Shown: in pieces, positions 8,583-16,367 of the stretch
Layout of the letters: each line of letters begins with the position of its first letter
Position numbering within the stretch: position 1 is the stretch's first letter
DNA from: DASZMX01 sp035551475
GTDB lineage: Bacteria > Verrucomicrobiota > Verrucomicrobiia > Limisphaerales > Palsa-1400
Length of the DNA stretch: 64,000 bases
Assembly (NCBI GenBank): GCA_035551475.1
Contig: DASZMX010000103.1
Span: 1-64,000, forward strand
Reading direction: 5' to 3'
Notes under the pieces: generated by a model
Database searches by the model: none
Seen by the model: the letters and a program-made list of their open reading frames with translations, nothing else
Told to the model about the DNA's origin: nothing
Program-made: the position numbers and the translations under genes

Positions 8583-8586
8583 ATCC

Positions 8587-8609
8587 GCATTCGTTGATAT
8601 AACGAATGC
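8587..8609 (+). promoter_or_regulatory. Perfect 9-bp hairpin abutting the riboswitch
   Basis: GCATTCGTT at 8587-8595 and AACGAATGC at 8601-8609 are perfect reverse complements around a five-base loop (GATAT). The 3' arm ends on the first base of riboswitch helix P1. It may be a 5'-end mRNA stabiliser, a helix stacked on P1, or an operator overlapping the transcription start. Confidence 0.5.
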
Positions 8610-8712
8610 TCATTGCGAGTGGTGGAGGGACTGGCCCTATGATACCACGGCAACCGGCGGCGCAGGCCGCGCCAGGTGCCAATTCCAGCCCGGTCGTCCG
8701 GGAAAAAATGAG
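8609..8712 (+). promoter_or_regulatory. SAM-I (S-box) riboswitch aptamer
   Basis: The conserved S-box core is readable: GTGGAGGGACTGGCCC from 8620, ATGATACC then CGGCAACC, and GGTGCCAATTCCAGC from 8675. P1 is CTCATT (8609-8614) with AATGAG (8707-8712). The P4 hairpin is CCCGG (8689-8693) with CCGGG (8698-8702) around TCGT. S-adenosylmethionine binding stabilises P1. The 3' strand of P1 runs into GAGAAGAG (8710-8717), which is complementary to CTCTTCTC (8733-8740) in the downstream terminator. This is the classical transcriptional OFF arrangement: high SAM leads to P1 formation, a free terminator and no operon expression. Confidence 0.96.
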
Positions 8713-8729
8713 AAGAGAGACAATTTAGG

Positions 8730-8766
8730 CGCCTCTTCTCCCAGTGAGAAGAGGCGTTTTTGTTTT
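8730..8766 (+). terminator. Riboswitch expression-platform terminator
   Basis: An uninterrupted 11-bp stem pairs 8730-8740 with 8746-8756 around the loop CCAGT, followed by TTTTTGTTTT. The 5' arm is also complementary over eight bases to 8710-8717, which gives the competing antiterminator used when SAM is low. It ends only a few bases before the first possible start codon of the controlled gene. Confidence 0.95.
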
Positions 8767-8770
8767 AAAT

Positions 8771-10033
8771 ATGGAAAAACATTTTGGCTTCATGAAGGCG
8801 CTCAAGTGCCGCGAATGCGGCCGGGAATATCCCCTGGCCGCCACGCACGTGTGCGATTTTGACTTCGGCCCCTTGGAAGTGGCCTATGACTACGACCGGA
8901 TCAAGGCCAGCTTGACCCACGCGGCCATTCAATCCCGCCCGCGCACGATGTGGCGTTTTCGCGAACTTTTGCCGGTGGCGCACGAGCCCACTGTCGGCCT
9001 CGAAGTTGGCGGCACGCCGCTGATCAAAGCCGACCGGCTCGCTCGCGCCCTGGGCATCCGCGAATTGTGGATCAAAAACGACACCGTCAATTATCCCACT
9101 CTTTCCTTTAAAGACCGCGTCGTCAGCGTGGCGTTGAGCCGGGCCAAGGAACTCGGTTTTACCACCGTGGCCTGCGCCTCCACCGGCAATTTGGCCAATT
9201 CCGTCGCCGCCAACGCGGCGGCGGCGGGGCTGAAAGCCTATGTGTTTATTCCCGCCGATCTTGAGCAGAGCAAAGTCGTTAATTCGCTTATTTACGGCGG
9301 CACGGTCGTGGGCATCAAGGGCCATTACGATGAAGTCAATCGTTTGTGCGCGGAAATCGCCGGCAAATATCCGTGGGCGTTCGTCAATGTGAATATGAGG
9401 CCGTACTACGCCGAAGGCTCCAAGAGCATGGGCTTTGAGATCGTGGAGCAATCCGGCTGGCGCATTCCGCGGCACACCGTCATACCGATGGCCTCCGGCT
9501 CCCTGCTCACGAAGATTCACAAAAGCTATCAGGAATTGATCAAACTCGGCCTCACGCCCGAGACCGAGTATCACATGCACGGCGCGCAAGCCACCGGCTG
9601 TTCGCCCATCTCCGTCGCGCAAAAGGCCGGGCTCGATTTCTTCAAGCCGGTGAAGCCGAACACCATTGCCAAGTCATTGGCCATTGGCACGCCGGCAGAC
9701 GGTTTTTACGCCCTTAAGGTGATGAAGGAAACCAACGGCTGCGCCGAAGATGTGACCGACGACCAGATTCGCGAAGGCATCAAGCTTCTTGCGGAGCACG
9801 AAGGGATTTTCACGGAAACGGCCGGCGGCGTCACGGTAGGCGTGGCCAAGAAACTCATTGCCTCCGGCGCCATTCCCGCCAATGATTCCGCGGTGTTGTG
9901 CATTACGGGCAACGGCCTTAAAACCTTGGACGCCGTGGCAGGCCATGCCGGCCACACGCGCGACATCAAGCCGAGCTTGCGCGAATTTGAAGCCCTCTTG
10001 GACGCCGAAACGCGCGCCCCGGCCAACGCTTAA
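8771..10033 (+). CDS. Threonine synthase-like PLP enzyme under SAM control
   Basis: The product is a fold-type II PLP enzyme of about 420 residues. It has an N-terminal cysteine cluster (CRECGREYPL...VCDF), the PLP-lysine motif PTLSFKDR (Lys114 counting from 8771) and the phosphate/PLP cup CASTGNLANSVAANAAAAG. By family it would convert O-phosphohomoserine to threonine. The context argues otherwise: it is preceded by a SAM-I riboswitch and followed by a sulfur-carrier gene and a NIL-domain gene, which fits a homocysteine-forming enzyme acting on the same substrate. ATG codons at 8771 and 8792 are both possible; neither has a Shine-Dalgarno, and 8771 sits right behind the terminator. Calling it thrC would therefore be premature. 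Confidence 0.85.
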   Translation: MEKHFGFMKALKCRECGREYPLAATHVCDFDFGPLEVAYDYDRIKASLTHAAIQSRPRTMWRFRELLPVAHEPTVGLEVGGTPLIKADRLARALGIRELWIKNDTVNYPTLSFKDRVVSVALSRAKELGFTTVACASTGNLANSVAANAAAAGLKAYVFIPADLEQSKVVNSLIYGGTVVGIKGHYDEVNRLCAEIAGKYPWAFVNVNMRPYYAEGSKSMGFEIVEQSGWRIPRHTVIPMASGSLLTKIHKSYQELIKLGLTPETEYHMHGAQATGCSPISVAQKAGLDFFKPVKPNTIAKSLAIGTPADGFYALKVMKETNGCAEDVTDDQIREGIKLLAEHEGIFTETAGGVTVGVAKKLIASGAIPANDSAVLCITGNGLKTLDAVAGHAGHTRDIKPSLREFEALLDAETRAPANA

Positions 10034-10043
10034 CTTATCATTT

Positions 10044-10319
10044 ATGCCAGTCAACGTACGCATCCCCACCCCACTCCGTAAACTCACGCATGACGAAGAC
10101 GTTGTGCAAGTCGCCGCCACCACCGTGGGCGGAGCCATTGCCGAATTGCAAACTCGCTTTCCCGGCATCAAAGAGCGCCTGACCGATGACGCGGGCAGTG
10201 TGCGCCGCTTCGTCAATGTTTACGTCAACGAGGAAGATATTCGTTTCCTGCAAAATCAGGAGACCGCCCTAAAAGACGGCGACGAAATCAGCATCATTCC
10301 CGCCATTGCCGGCGGCTAA
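10044..10319 (+). CDS. ThiS/MoaD-like sulfur carrier protein ending in Gly-Gly
   Basis: This 91-residue beta-grasp protein reads PVNVRIPTPLRKLT, then VGGAIAELQTRFPGI, RRFVNVYVNEEDIRF and LKDGDEISIIPAIAGG, ending exactly on GG. That terminus is what an E1-like enzyme adenylates and converts to a thiocarboxylate, the sulfur donor in thiamin, molybdopterin and CysO-type amino acid synthesis. It starts 10 bases after the threonine synthase-like gene stops and is followed eight bases later by the NIL gene. It is probably the sulfide donor for the upstream PLP enzyme. No JAMM protease or ThiF/MoeB activator is in the window. Confidence 0.9.
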   Translation: MPVNVRIPTPLRKLTHDEDVVQVAATTVGGAIAELQTRFPGIKERLTDDAGSVRRFVNVYVNEEDIRFLQNQETALKDGDEISIIPAIAGG

Positions 10320-10327
10320 ATTCCATC

Positions 10328-10597
10328 ATGCCAGCCAAATCCAAATCCAAATCAGAAACTCACATGCGCCTATGGCTCATGTATCCGCCTAAGCTTATCA
10401 CCAACCCGGTTATTTGGGAGCTGGCTAGGAAGTTTCCCGTTATCACTAATGTGCGCCAAGCTAGTGTCACCGATGAAATTGGCATTGTTTGCCTGGAACT
10501 AAGCGGCGCCCAGCCGGACGTCAAAGCTTCGATTAAATGGCTTGAAAAACAAGGCATCAAAGTAGAGCCGGTGGAAATTGGAGTCATCGAAAGCTAA
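10328..10597 (+). CDS. NIL-domain protein
   Basis: The 89-residue product has a short lysine-rich lead and then a ferredoxin-like alpha/beta domain: LWLMYPPKLITNPVIWELARKF..ITNVRQASVTDEIGIVCLEL..ASIKWLEKQGIKVEPV. This is the NIL domain, best known as the methionine-sensing C-terminus of the MetN transporter ATPase and often found in methionine and sulfur gene clusters. As the third gene behind the SAM riboswitch it probably binds an amino acid or assists sulfur transfer. No iron-sulfur cysteines are fused here. Confidence 0.85.
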   Translation: MPAKSKSKSETHMRLWLMYPPKLITNPVIWELARKFPVITNVRQASVTDEIGIVCLELSGAQPDVKASIKWLEKQGIKVEPVEIGVIES

Positions 10598-10746
10598 ACG
10601 CACGTAAGGTTTTCCCTCGCAAGAATATACTAATTATGTCGATTGATAGCTTGACCGGAAAACGCAGGTAATATAGTGCTTGATGGACATCGTGACCAGC
10701 GCCCGATGTTGCATATAGTGTGCAGTCAAAGCGCCAGACCAGCGTT

Positions 10747-11082
10747 ATGACAAAACGTGATCTCGTAGTCCAAATTAGCGAAGAAACCGGCCTCGTCCAA
10801 CAGCAAGTGTTGGAAGTGGTGCAAAAGACCCTTGACCATATTTCCACCGCAGTGGCGGCGGGAAACACCGTTGAACTTCGCAATTTTGGCGTGTTCGAAG
10901 TGAAGGTTCGCAAGGCCCGGGTAGGCCGCAATCCCAACCAACCGGAAACAGACGTCCCCATTCCCCGCCGCGCCGTTGTTAAATTTAAGCCCGGCAAGGA
11001 AATGCGCGAAGCCGTGCTGCGCTTGTCACCGGATGGCGTGGGCAATGGCGGCGCCCAGCCGCCTGCGAGCCCCGCTCCCTAG
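10747..11082 (+). CDS. HU/IHF-family nucleoid protein
   Basis: This 111-residue DNA-bending protein starts MTKRDLVVQISEETGL and carries the ELRNFGVFEV turn and the DNA-intercalating arm RVGRNPNQPE, followed by PRRAVVKFKPGKEMRE. The RNPxQ arm and the Arg-rich flank are closer to IHF alpha than to HU. After residue 95 there is a Gly/Pro/Ala-rich tail (ending PPASPAP) that the core family lacks. The frame is open to a GTG at 10720, but the ATG at 10747 matches the family start. Confidence 0.9.
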   Translation: MTKRDLVVQISEETGLVQQQVLEVVQKTLDHISTAVAAGNTVELRNFGVFEVKVRKARVGRNPNQPETDVPIPRRAVVKFKPGKEMREAVLRLSPDGVGNGGAQPPASPAP

Positions 11083-11150
11083 CCGCCAATTCCGCCTCGC
11101 GCGGGCTGCGCTTGACGCCGCCCCGCCACGCCGCGTATCGTGTGCCTGTC

Positions 11151-11549
11151 ATGATCGCAGGCCATAATTCACCCACTTCTTCCAAAGCTGTTGCTCCGAT
11201 CAGCTTTCGGGAGGGCGATGAACGCCTGATCAAAGTTTCCGCCAGCGCGGCCAGCAAGGTTAGCGCCCTGCTGCGCAAGCAAGGCCGGCCCGAAGGTGTC
11301 CTGCGGGTCGCCGTGGTCGGGGGCGGATGCTCCGGGTTGCAATACAAGATGGATCTCCAGGACCAGCCCGCCAACCGCGATTTTCTCGTCCACAGTGGCG
11401 GCATCAAAGTCGTCGTGGATCCCAAAAGCGCCCTTTACGTGACAGGCAGCGAGCTGGATTTTGTCGATGCGTTGCAGGACGGCGGTTTCAAGGTCAAAAA
11501 TCCGCACGCCGTCAATAGCTGCTCGTGTGGCGAGAGTTTCAGCGCCTGA
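11151..11549 (+). CDS. A-type iron-sulfur carrier (HesB/IscA/ErpA family)
   Basis: The 132-residue protein contains the three invariant cysteines of A-type carriers: one in VVGGGCSGLQYKM and two in NSCSCGESFSA at the C-terminus. The body shows VSASAASKVSALLRKQG and FVDALQDGGFKVKNPHA. A-type carriers bind an Fe-S cluster and hand it to apoproteins. The ATG at 11151 is used; an in-frame ATG at 11112 would add residues unlike the family. The first 20 residues are a poorly conserved extension. Confidence 0.93.
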   Translation: MIAGHNSPTSSKAVAPISFREGDERLIKVSASAASKVSALLRKQGRPEGVLRVAVVGGGCSGLQYKMDLQDQPANRDFLVHSGGIKVVVDPKSALYVTGSELDFVDALQDGGFKVKNPHAVNSCSCGESFSA

Positions 11550-11625
11550 CCACGTCGCCGCGCGGGTGACAAAAATGGGATGCGCCGGTAATAAATGGGT
11601 AACAATCCTGGCGCAACGTAGGCCC

Positions 11626-13053
11626 ATGAAAAAACTATTGTCCTTCGCTTCGCTCTCGGCGGCCTCCTGGCTGGCCGGTGTCGTCCTCGCAACTGCCGCC
11701 ACCCCTTCGGAGTTGCTCGAACAGGGAATTTATTCCGAGGAAACCAAAGGCGACCTGCCCGGCGCCGTGCAGATTTACCAACAAGTTGTCAGCGAGGCCA
11801 AGGCCAGCCAGGCCCTGGCGGCGCAGGCGCAATATCACCTCGGCGTTTGTTATTACAAACAGCAGGATTACACCAACGCCACTGCCGCCTTCGAAACCTT
11901 GACCAAAGATTATCCTGACCAAAAAGACCTCGTTGCGCTCGCGCAAAAATACCTCAGCGGCGCCAATGCGCTGCAACCGGTCCCATGGCAGGATGGCGAG
12001 GACCTTCGTCTTGACCTTAAGCTGCCCGGCGGTTTGAAGGTCGGCTTTATCGATTACGCCATCGACGCCGGGGAATATCAGGGACAAAAAATCTGGCGTC
12101 CCAGCTCCCACATTTTGGCCGGTGAGACGCGTTCGTTTAGCTGGTCGGAAGTGGAAGCCGACTCGTTCAAACCTCTCCGCAGCCGCTGGATGCATTCGCT
12201 CTTGAGCGATGTCGAAACAACGTACTTCTCCGACCACGCCGATTTGAAAACCGCCGGGAAAGACGGCTCGACGAGACTCGATTTTAGCGCCCCGGTCATC
12301 GATAACGAGGAATGCGTAGAATGGATGCGGCGGCTCCCGCTGACCGCCGGGGAGGAAATGACCCAGCCCATCCTCGCCAGCCTGGGCAATCGCGTCCTCA
12401 CCGTGAAGTTTCTCGTGAGCGGCCCCGAGCCAGTCGAAGTTCCAGCGGGGACTTTCCAGTGTTACAAAGTTCATCTCAGCATCAATCAGGACTTTTGGTA
12501 TTCCGCCGATGCGCGGCATTATCTGGTGAAATTCGAAGCAGGCGGAGCGGTGGGGGTTTTGCGGCAAATCAGCCACCGCGCGCCCGGGGCGCCTGTTTCG
12601 CTCGACGATCCCGCCGCCGGCGTGTCTCTGACCGCGCCCGCTGGATGGTGCATCGATGACAGCGGATTTTCCGATGGCAAAGGCTCCATCGCGCTGCTGG
12701 ATCCGACCTGCCAGGCGCAGGGGGAATTGACCATCAAAACCGTGAGCCTGATCGAGGAAACCAACAAAACCGATTTGGCGGCGCTGGCCCGTCACGGCCT
12801 GAGTTTCCGGGCCCAGATGCGGAAGAACTTCGTCACGCGCCCGGCGAGTTTCACCAATCAAACCGCCGGCGCGTTGCCAACCCTCGGGTTCCTGAGTGAT
12901 TACGACGAGGGCTCGCAACACCGCGTTATGTATAGCGCGTTCATCCTGGGCGCCACCAACGCGTTCGCGTTCGACTTCTCGACGAGCCCCAAGGATTTCG
13001 ACGCTTTGCGCCCTAAATTTGACACGATCGTGTCCTCCCTCCAGGAGAAGTGA
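11626..13053 (+). CDS. Secreted TPR protein heading a two-component/ABC operon
   Basis: The 475-residue product has a clear signal peptide (MKKLLSFASLSAASWLAGVV, then ATAAT) and a tetratricopeptide segment at about 25-115 (AQYHLGVCYYKQQDYTNATAAFETL). A beta-rich region with DUF3108-like features follows (AGETRSFSWSEVEAD, VPAGTFQCYKVH) and a final domain of about 130 residues (DDPAAGVSLTAPAGW onward). The start is ATG at 11626; the frame is open further up but is not coding-like. The GTG of the histidine kinase overlaps its stop by four bases, so it is probably part of the same signalling unit. Function unknown; a periplasmic sensor or effector is a guess. Confidence 0.7.
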   Translation: MKKLLSFASLSAASWLAGVVLATAATPSELLEQGIYSEETKGDLPGAVQIYQQVVSEAKASQALAAQAQYHLGVCYYKQQDYTNATAAFETLTKDYPDQKDLVALAQKYLSGANALQPVPWQDGEDLRLDLKLPGGLKVGFIDYAIDAGEYQGQKIWRPSSHILAGETRSFSWSEVEADSFKPLRSRWMHSLLSDVETTYFSDHADLKTAGKDGSTRLDFSAPVIDNEECVEWMRRLPLTAGEEMTQPILASLGNRVLTVKFLVSGPEPVEVPAGTFQCYKVHLSINQDFWYSADARHYLVKFEAGGAVGVLRQISHRAPGAPVSLDDPAAGVSLTAPAGWCIDDSGFSDGKGSIALLDPTCQAQGELTIKTVSLIEETNKTDLAALARHGLSFRAQMRKNFVTRPASFTNQTAGALPTLGFLSDYDEGSQHRVMYSAFILGATNAFAFDFSTSPKDFDALRPKFDTIVSSLQEK

Positions 13054-14954
13054 ACCCGCTGCGAAACTTTAATCTCAGCCGGCCGGCCAGCGGCTGGCTG
13101 ATTGGTTTATTGCTCCTGGCTGCGTTCGCGCCCTCGGCCTGCGTGGTTTGGTTTATGAATGAGGCCGTCCATAACGAACGCCTCGCCGCGCGCCAGGAAA
13201 TGCTCGAAGCCCAACGCGAGCACCTGGCGCTCGCGCGCAGCCGTCTGGACGAACTTTGGAGCAAACTCGCCGCGGAACATTTCCTGACGAACACCACCGG
13301 CGCGCCCGCGGCCTTCGCCAACGTGGTGCGAACCGGCGCCGCCGACAGCGTCATTCTGCTGGCGCCCAGCGGAAAACCGCTCTATCCCGCGCTGATCCCG
13401 GTGGCCACGCGGGCAAGCCGCACCTCGGCGTGGGACCAAGCGGAACGCGAAGAGTCAGTCTCACCGCAGCGCGCCGCCGAATTATTCGGCAATATTGCCG
13501 CCGCCGCTGGTTCGACGAATCTTGCCGCCGAGGCGCTTCAGGCGGAATTGCGCTGCTTGTTCCAGGCTCATCACACGAACGAAGCGCTGGCCCTGGCGCA
13601 GACGTTGCAAACTCGTTTTGCCGCCGCCACCGACGACCAAGGCCGCTTGATCGCACCCAATGCCGCCCTGCTCGCGCTCCAAGCCCGGCCCGAGAGCACG
13701 AACCGTTTCGACCTGCGGCGGCAATTGGAGAATTACGGCCCGATGCCCGCGTCGCAGCGGGCGTTTTTGATGCGCCAATGGAGCGGCCTTTTCCCGAAGG
13801 ACCAACCGTTTGCCACATTGCACGGCGAGGAACTGGCGGCGCGTTACCTTGATGGCGGCGGCGAGCTTCATCCCGAGACGGGTTTGCGATTATCGAAAGC
13901 CGCGGGGATTTGGGCGTTGCGCACCGCCGATGGCAATGCCCTGCTCTTGTTCGATCCCGCGCTTCTGCCGTCGCGTTTGCAATCGCAGCTTCGCGGCGAG
14001 CCCTCTCCCGCCGGCGCGCAATTCCTCGCGCTGGCGCCGGGCGAAAAGGCGACAAATGTCGCGTCGTTCGTCGAAGCCGGCGCGATGCTGCCCGATTGGC
14101 ATCTGGCCGTGGCCGTGCGCGACCAGCACATTTTGGAAACCGCGGCGCAGGCGCAAATTGCGTTTTATATTTGGGTGAGCATTGCCTCGATCGGCAGTGT
14201 TGCCATCGTGGCAGCCCTCGCGGTCGGCCTCATCCGGCGCCAGAGCGCTTTTGCGCAATTGCGCAACGACCTGGTCGCCAACGTCACGCACGAATTGAAA
14301 ACGCCGCTGTCTTCCATGCGGCTTCTCGTCGAAACCCTCTTGCAGAGCGATCCGATTCCTGAGCCAACCGCGCGCGAGTATCTGCAATTGATTGCGCGCG
14401 AAAATTTGCGGCTCAGCCGGCTGATCGACAATTTCCTCACCTTCTCCCGCATTGAACGGAACAAATACGCCTTTGATTTTTCCACCGTCTCGCCGCGGCA
14501 AATTGCGGATGCCGCCGCCAACGCGATGCGCGAGCGTTTTCAGGCGCCAGCGTGCCAGTTCACCATGGATGTGCCGGGCCGCCTGCCGCCCGTGGTGGCA
14601 GACGCCGATGCCATGGTCACGGCGCTCCTCAATCTTCTCGAAAACGCCTACAAATATTCCGGCGACGCCAAGGAAATCTCCCTTACCGCAGACACGCGGA
14701 ATGACGGTGTTTCCTTTGTGGTGAAGGACAATGGCATCGGTTTGTCGCCACGCGAAACAAAACGAATTTTCCAGCGTTTTTATCGAGTAAACCAACCCGC
14801 GCGCCACGCCGGCGGCTGCGGCCTCGGCTTGAGCATCGTGCAATTTATCGTCAAGGCCCATCACGGCGCCGTGCGCGTCGAAAGTGAAATTGGCCGCGGC
14901 AGCTCCTTCATCATCACCCTGCCCACCGCGCCAGCGACGGAGGCGGCTCGATGA
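13050..14954 (+). CDS. Membrane sensor histidine kinase
   Basis: This 634-residue kinase has a first membrane helix at about 17-37, a long extracytoplasmic region to about 370, and a second helix around 372-396 (IWVSIASIGSVAIVAALAVG). The cytoplasmic part has an H-box VTHELKTPLSS with the phosphorylated histidine at 414, an N-box NLLENAYKYS, VKDNGIGLSP and CGLGLSIVQFIV. The GTG start at 13050 overlaps the preceding stop and is preceded by AGGAG. The cognate response regulator overlaps its end by four bases. The sensor region has no domain I recognise. Confidence 0.93.
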   Translation: MNPLRNFNLSRPASGWLIGLLLLAAFAPSACVVWFMNEAVHNERLAARQEMLEAQREHLALARSRLDELWSKLAAEHFLTNTTGAPAAFANVVRTGAADSVILLAPSGKPLYPALIPVATRASRTSAWDQAEREESVSPQRAAELFGNIAAAAGSTNLAAEALQAELRCLFQAHHTNEALALAQTLQTRFAAATDDQGRLIAPNAALLALQARPESTNRFDLRRQLENYGPMPASQRAFLMRQWSGLFPKDQPFATLHGEELAARYLDGGGELHPETGLRLSKAAGIWALRTADGNALLLFDPALLPSRLQSQLRGEPSPAGAQFLALAPGEKATNVASFVEAGAMLPDWHLAVAVRDQHILETAAQAQIAFYIWVSIASIGSVAIVAALAVGLIRRQSAFAQLRNDLVANVTHELKTPLSSMRLLVETLLQSDPIPEPTAREYLQLIARENLRLSRLIDNFLTFSRIERNKYAFDFSTVSPRQIADAAANAMRERFQAPACQFTMDVPGRLPPVVADADAMVTALLNLLENAYKYSGDAKEISLTADTRNDGVSFVVKDNGIGLSPRETKRIFQRFYRVNQPARHAGGCGLGLSIVQFIVKAHHGAVRVESEIGRGSSFIITLPTAPATEAAR

Positions 14955-15637
14955 GCGCGCACCGCATTCTCATTGTCGAAGACGACGGCGCGCTGCTGCG
15001 GGGTTTGAAGGATAATTTCGTCGCGCAAGGTTACGACGTCCGAACCGCGGCTAATGGCGACACCGGCCTCAAAGCGCTGCTGGCCGACCCGCCGGATTTG
15101 CTTTTGCTTGACATCATGTTGCCGCAGGTTGACGGCTACGAAATCTGCCAGCAGGCCCGGGCGCGCCAATTGGATTTGCCCATCATCATGCTCACCGCCA
15201 AAGGCCAGGAGGAAGACATCGTGCGCGGCCTCGAGGCAGGCGCGGATGATTACGTGACCAAGCCCTTCGGCATCCGCGAGCTGCTGGCGCGCGTGCGCGC
15301 TTTTTTGCGCCGCCAGCCAACGGGATTGTCCGAGTATTGCTTCGGTGACTGCCGCCTTGATTTGTCGGCGCACAAACTCTTCCGCCGCGGCCAGGCCCTG
15401 GATCTGACCGCCAAGGAATTTCGCCTCCTCGAATTTTTCGTGAAGCGCGCGGGCCGCGCCCTGGCGCGCGACAGTATTCTTGACGCCGTGTGGGGCCAGG
15501 ATGTGTTCGTCACCGACCGCAGCGTGGATCGTTGCGTGACCACCCTGCGCGCCAAACTCGAGGACGACCCGCACGAGCCCAAATTCATCCACACTATCCG
15601 CGATATCGGCTACCGTTTTGAGGCTGCCCATGATTGA
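14951..15637 (+). CDS. OmpR/PhoB-type response regulator
   Basis: The 228-residue protein has an N-terminal receiver with acidic pocket IVEDDGA, phospho-acceptor Asp54 in LLLLDIMLPQVDGYE, IIMLTAKG and the lysine in YVTKPFG. The C-terminal winged helix shows DLTAKEFRLLEFFV and FIHTIRDIGYRFE. It is the transcriptional output of the kinase just upstream (ATGA overlap) and overlaps the ABC ATPase start by eight bases, so it probably controls this operon and the exporter. Confidence 0.96.
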   Translation: MSAHRILIVEDDGALLRGLKDNFVAQGYDVRTAANGDTGLKALLADPPDLLLLDIMLPQVDGYEICQQARARQLDLPIIMLTAKGQEEDIVRGLEAGADDYVTKPFGIRELLARVRAFLRRQPTGLSEYCFGDCRLDLSAHKLFRRGQALDLTAKEFRLLEFFVKRAGRALARDSILDAVWGQDVFVTDRSVDRCVTTLRAKLEDDPHEPKFIHTIRDIGYRFEAAHD

Positions 15638-16367
15638 AACCTTTGCCCTGACCAAAATCTTTCCCGATAAAAAACGCGGCCCGGTGCGCGCGCTCGACCA
15701 AGTGAGTTTTCGCTGCGAACCCGGCCGCGTATTCGGCCTGCTCGGCGTCAACGGCGCCGGCAAAACCACCTGCCTGCGCCTCCTGGCCACGCTGCTGCAA
15801 CCCAGCGCCGGAACGGCCACGGTCGCCGGCTTTGACATTGCCACGCAACCGGAAAAAGTCCGCGCCCATATCGGCTTTCTTTCCACTGCCACCGCGCTTT
15901 ACGGCCGCCTCACCGCGACCGAAATGGTGGCCTATTTTGGAAAGCTGCACGGCCTGCCTCCTCCCCTGCTCCGCCAACGCATCGACGCTTTGTTTGACAC
16001 TCTGGGCATGAACGAATTTCGCGACCGCCGGTGCGACAAGCTATCCACCGGAATGAAACAGAAGGTTTCCATCGCCCGCACCCTTGTCCATGACCCGCCG
16101 GTGATGATTTTTGACGAGCCGACCCTTGGCTTGGATGTCCTGACCGCGCGCACGGTGGTGGACTTTATCCGTGACTGCAAAGCCCGCGGCAAAACCGTGA
16201 TCTACTCCACCCATGTGATGAGCGAGGTGGAAAAGCTTTGCGATCGCGTCGCTTTTATTCACGGCGGGAAAATTCTCGCCGAAGGGACGCTGCCCGAATT
16301 GCGCGCGCAATCCGGCTTGACCGATTTGGAGGAAATATTTGTGAAAGTTGTGGAGCAAAAATCATGA
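15630..16367 (+). CDS. NatA-like ABC transporter ATPase
   Basis: The 245-residue ATPase shows Walker A LGVNGAGKTTCLRLL, signature KLSTGMKQKVSIARTL, Walker B VMIFDEPTLGLD and the switch histidine in IYSTHVMSEVE. The order and the STHVMSE/DRVAFIHGGKI context match the NatA group of drug and sodium exporters. The start chosen is ATG 15630, with GAGG about seven bases upstream, inside the end of the response regulator gene. Its TGA overlaps the permease ATG. Confidence 0.93.
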   Translation: MIETFALTKIFPDKKRGPVRALDQVSFRCEPGRVFGLLGVNGAGKTTCLRLLATLLQPSAGTATVAGFDIATQPEKVRAHIGFLSTATALYGRLTATEMVAYFGKLHGLPPPLLRQRIDALFDTLGMNEFRDRRCDKLSTGMKQKVSIARTLVHDPPVMIFDEPTLGLDVLTARTVVDFIRDCKARGKTVIYSTHVMSEVEKLCDRVAFIHGGKILAEGTLPELRAQSGLTDLEEIFVKVVEQKS

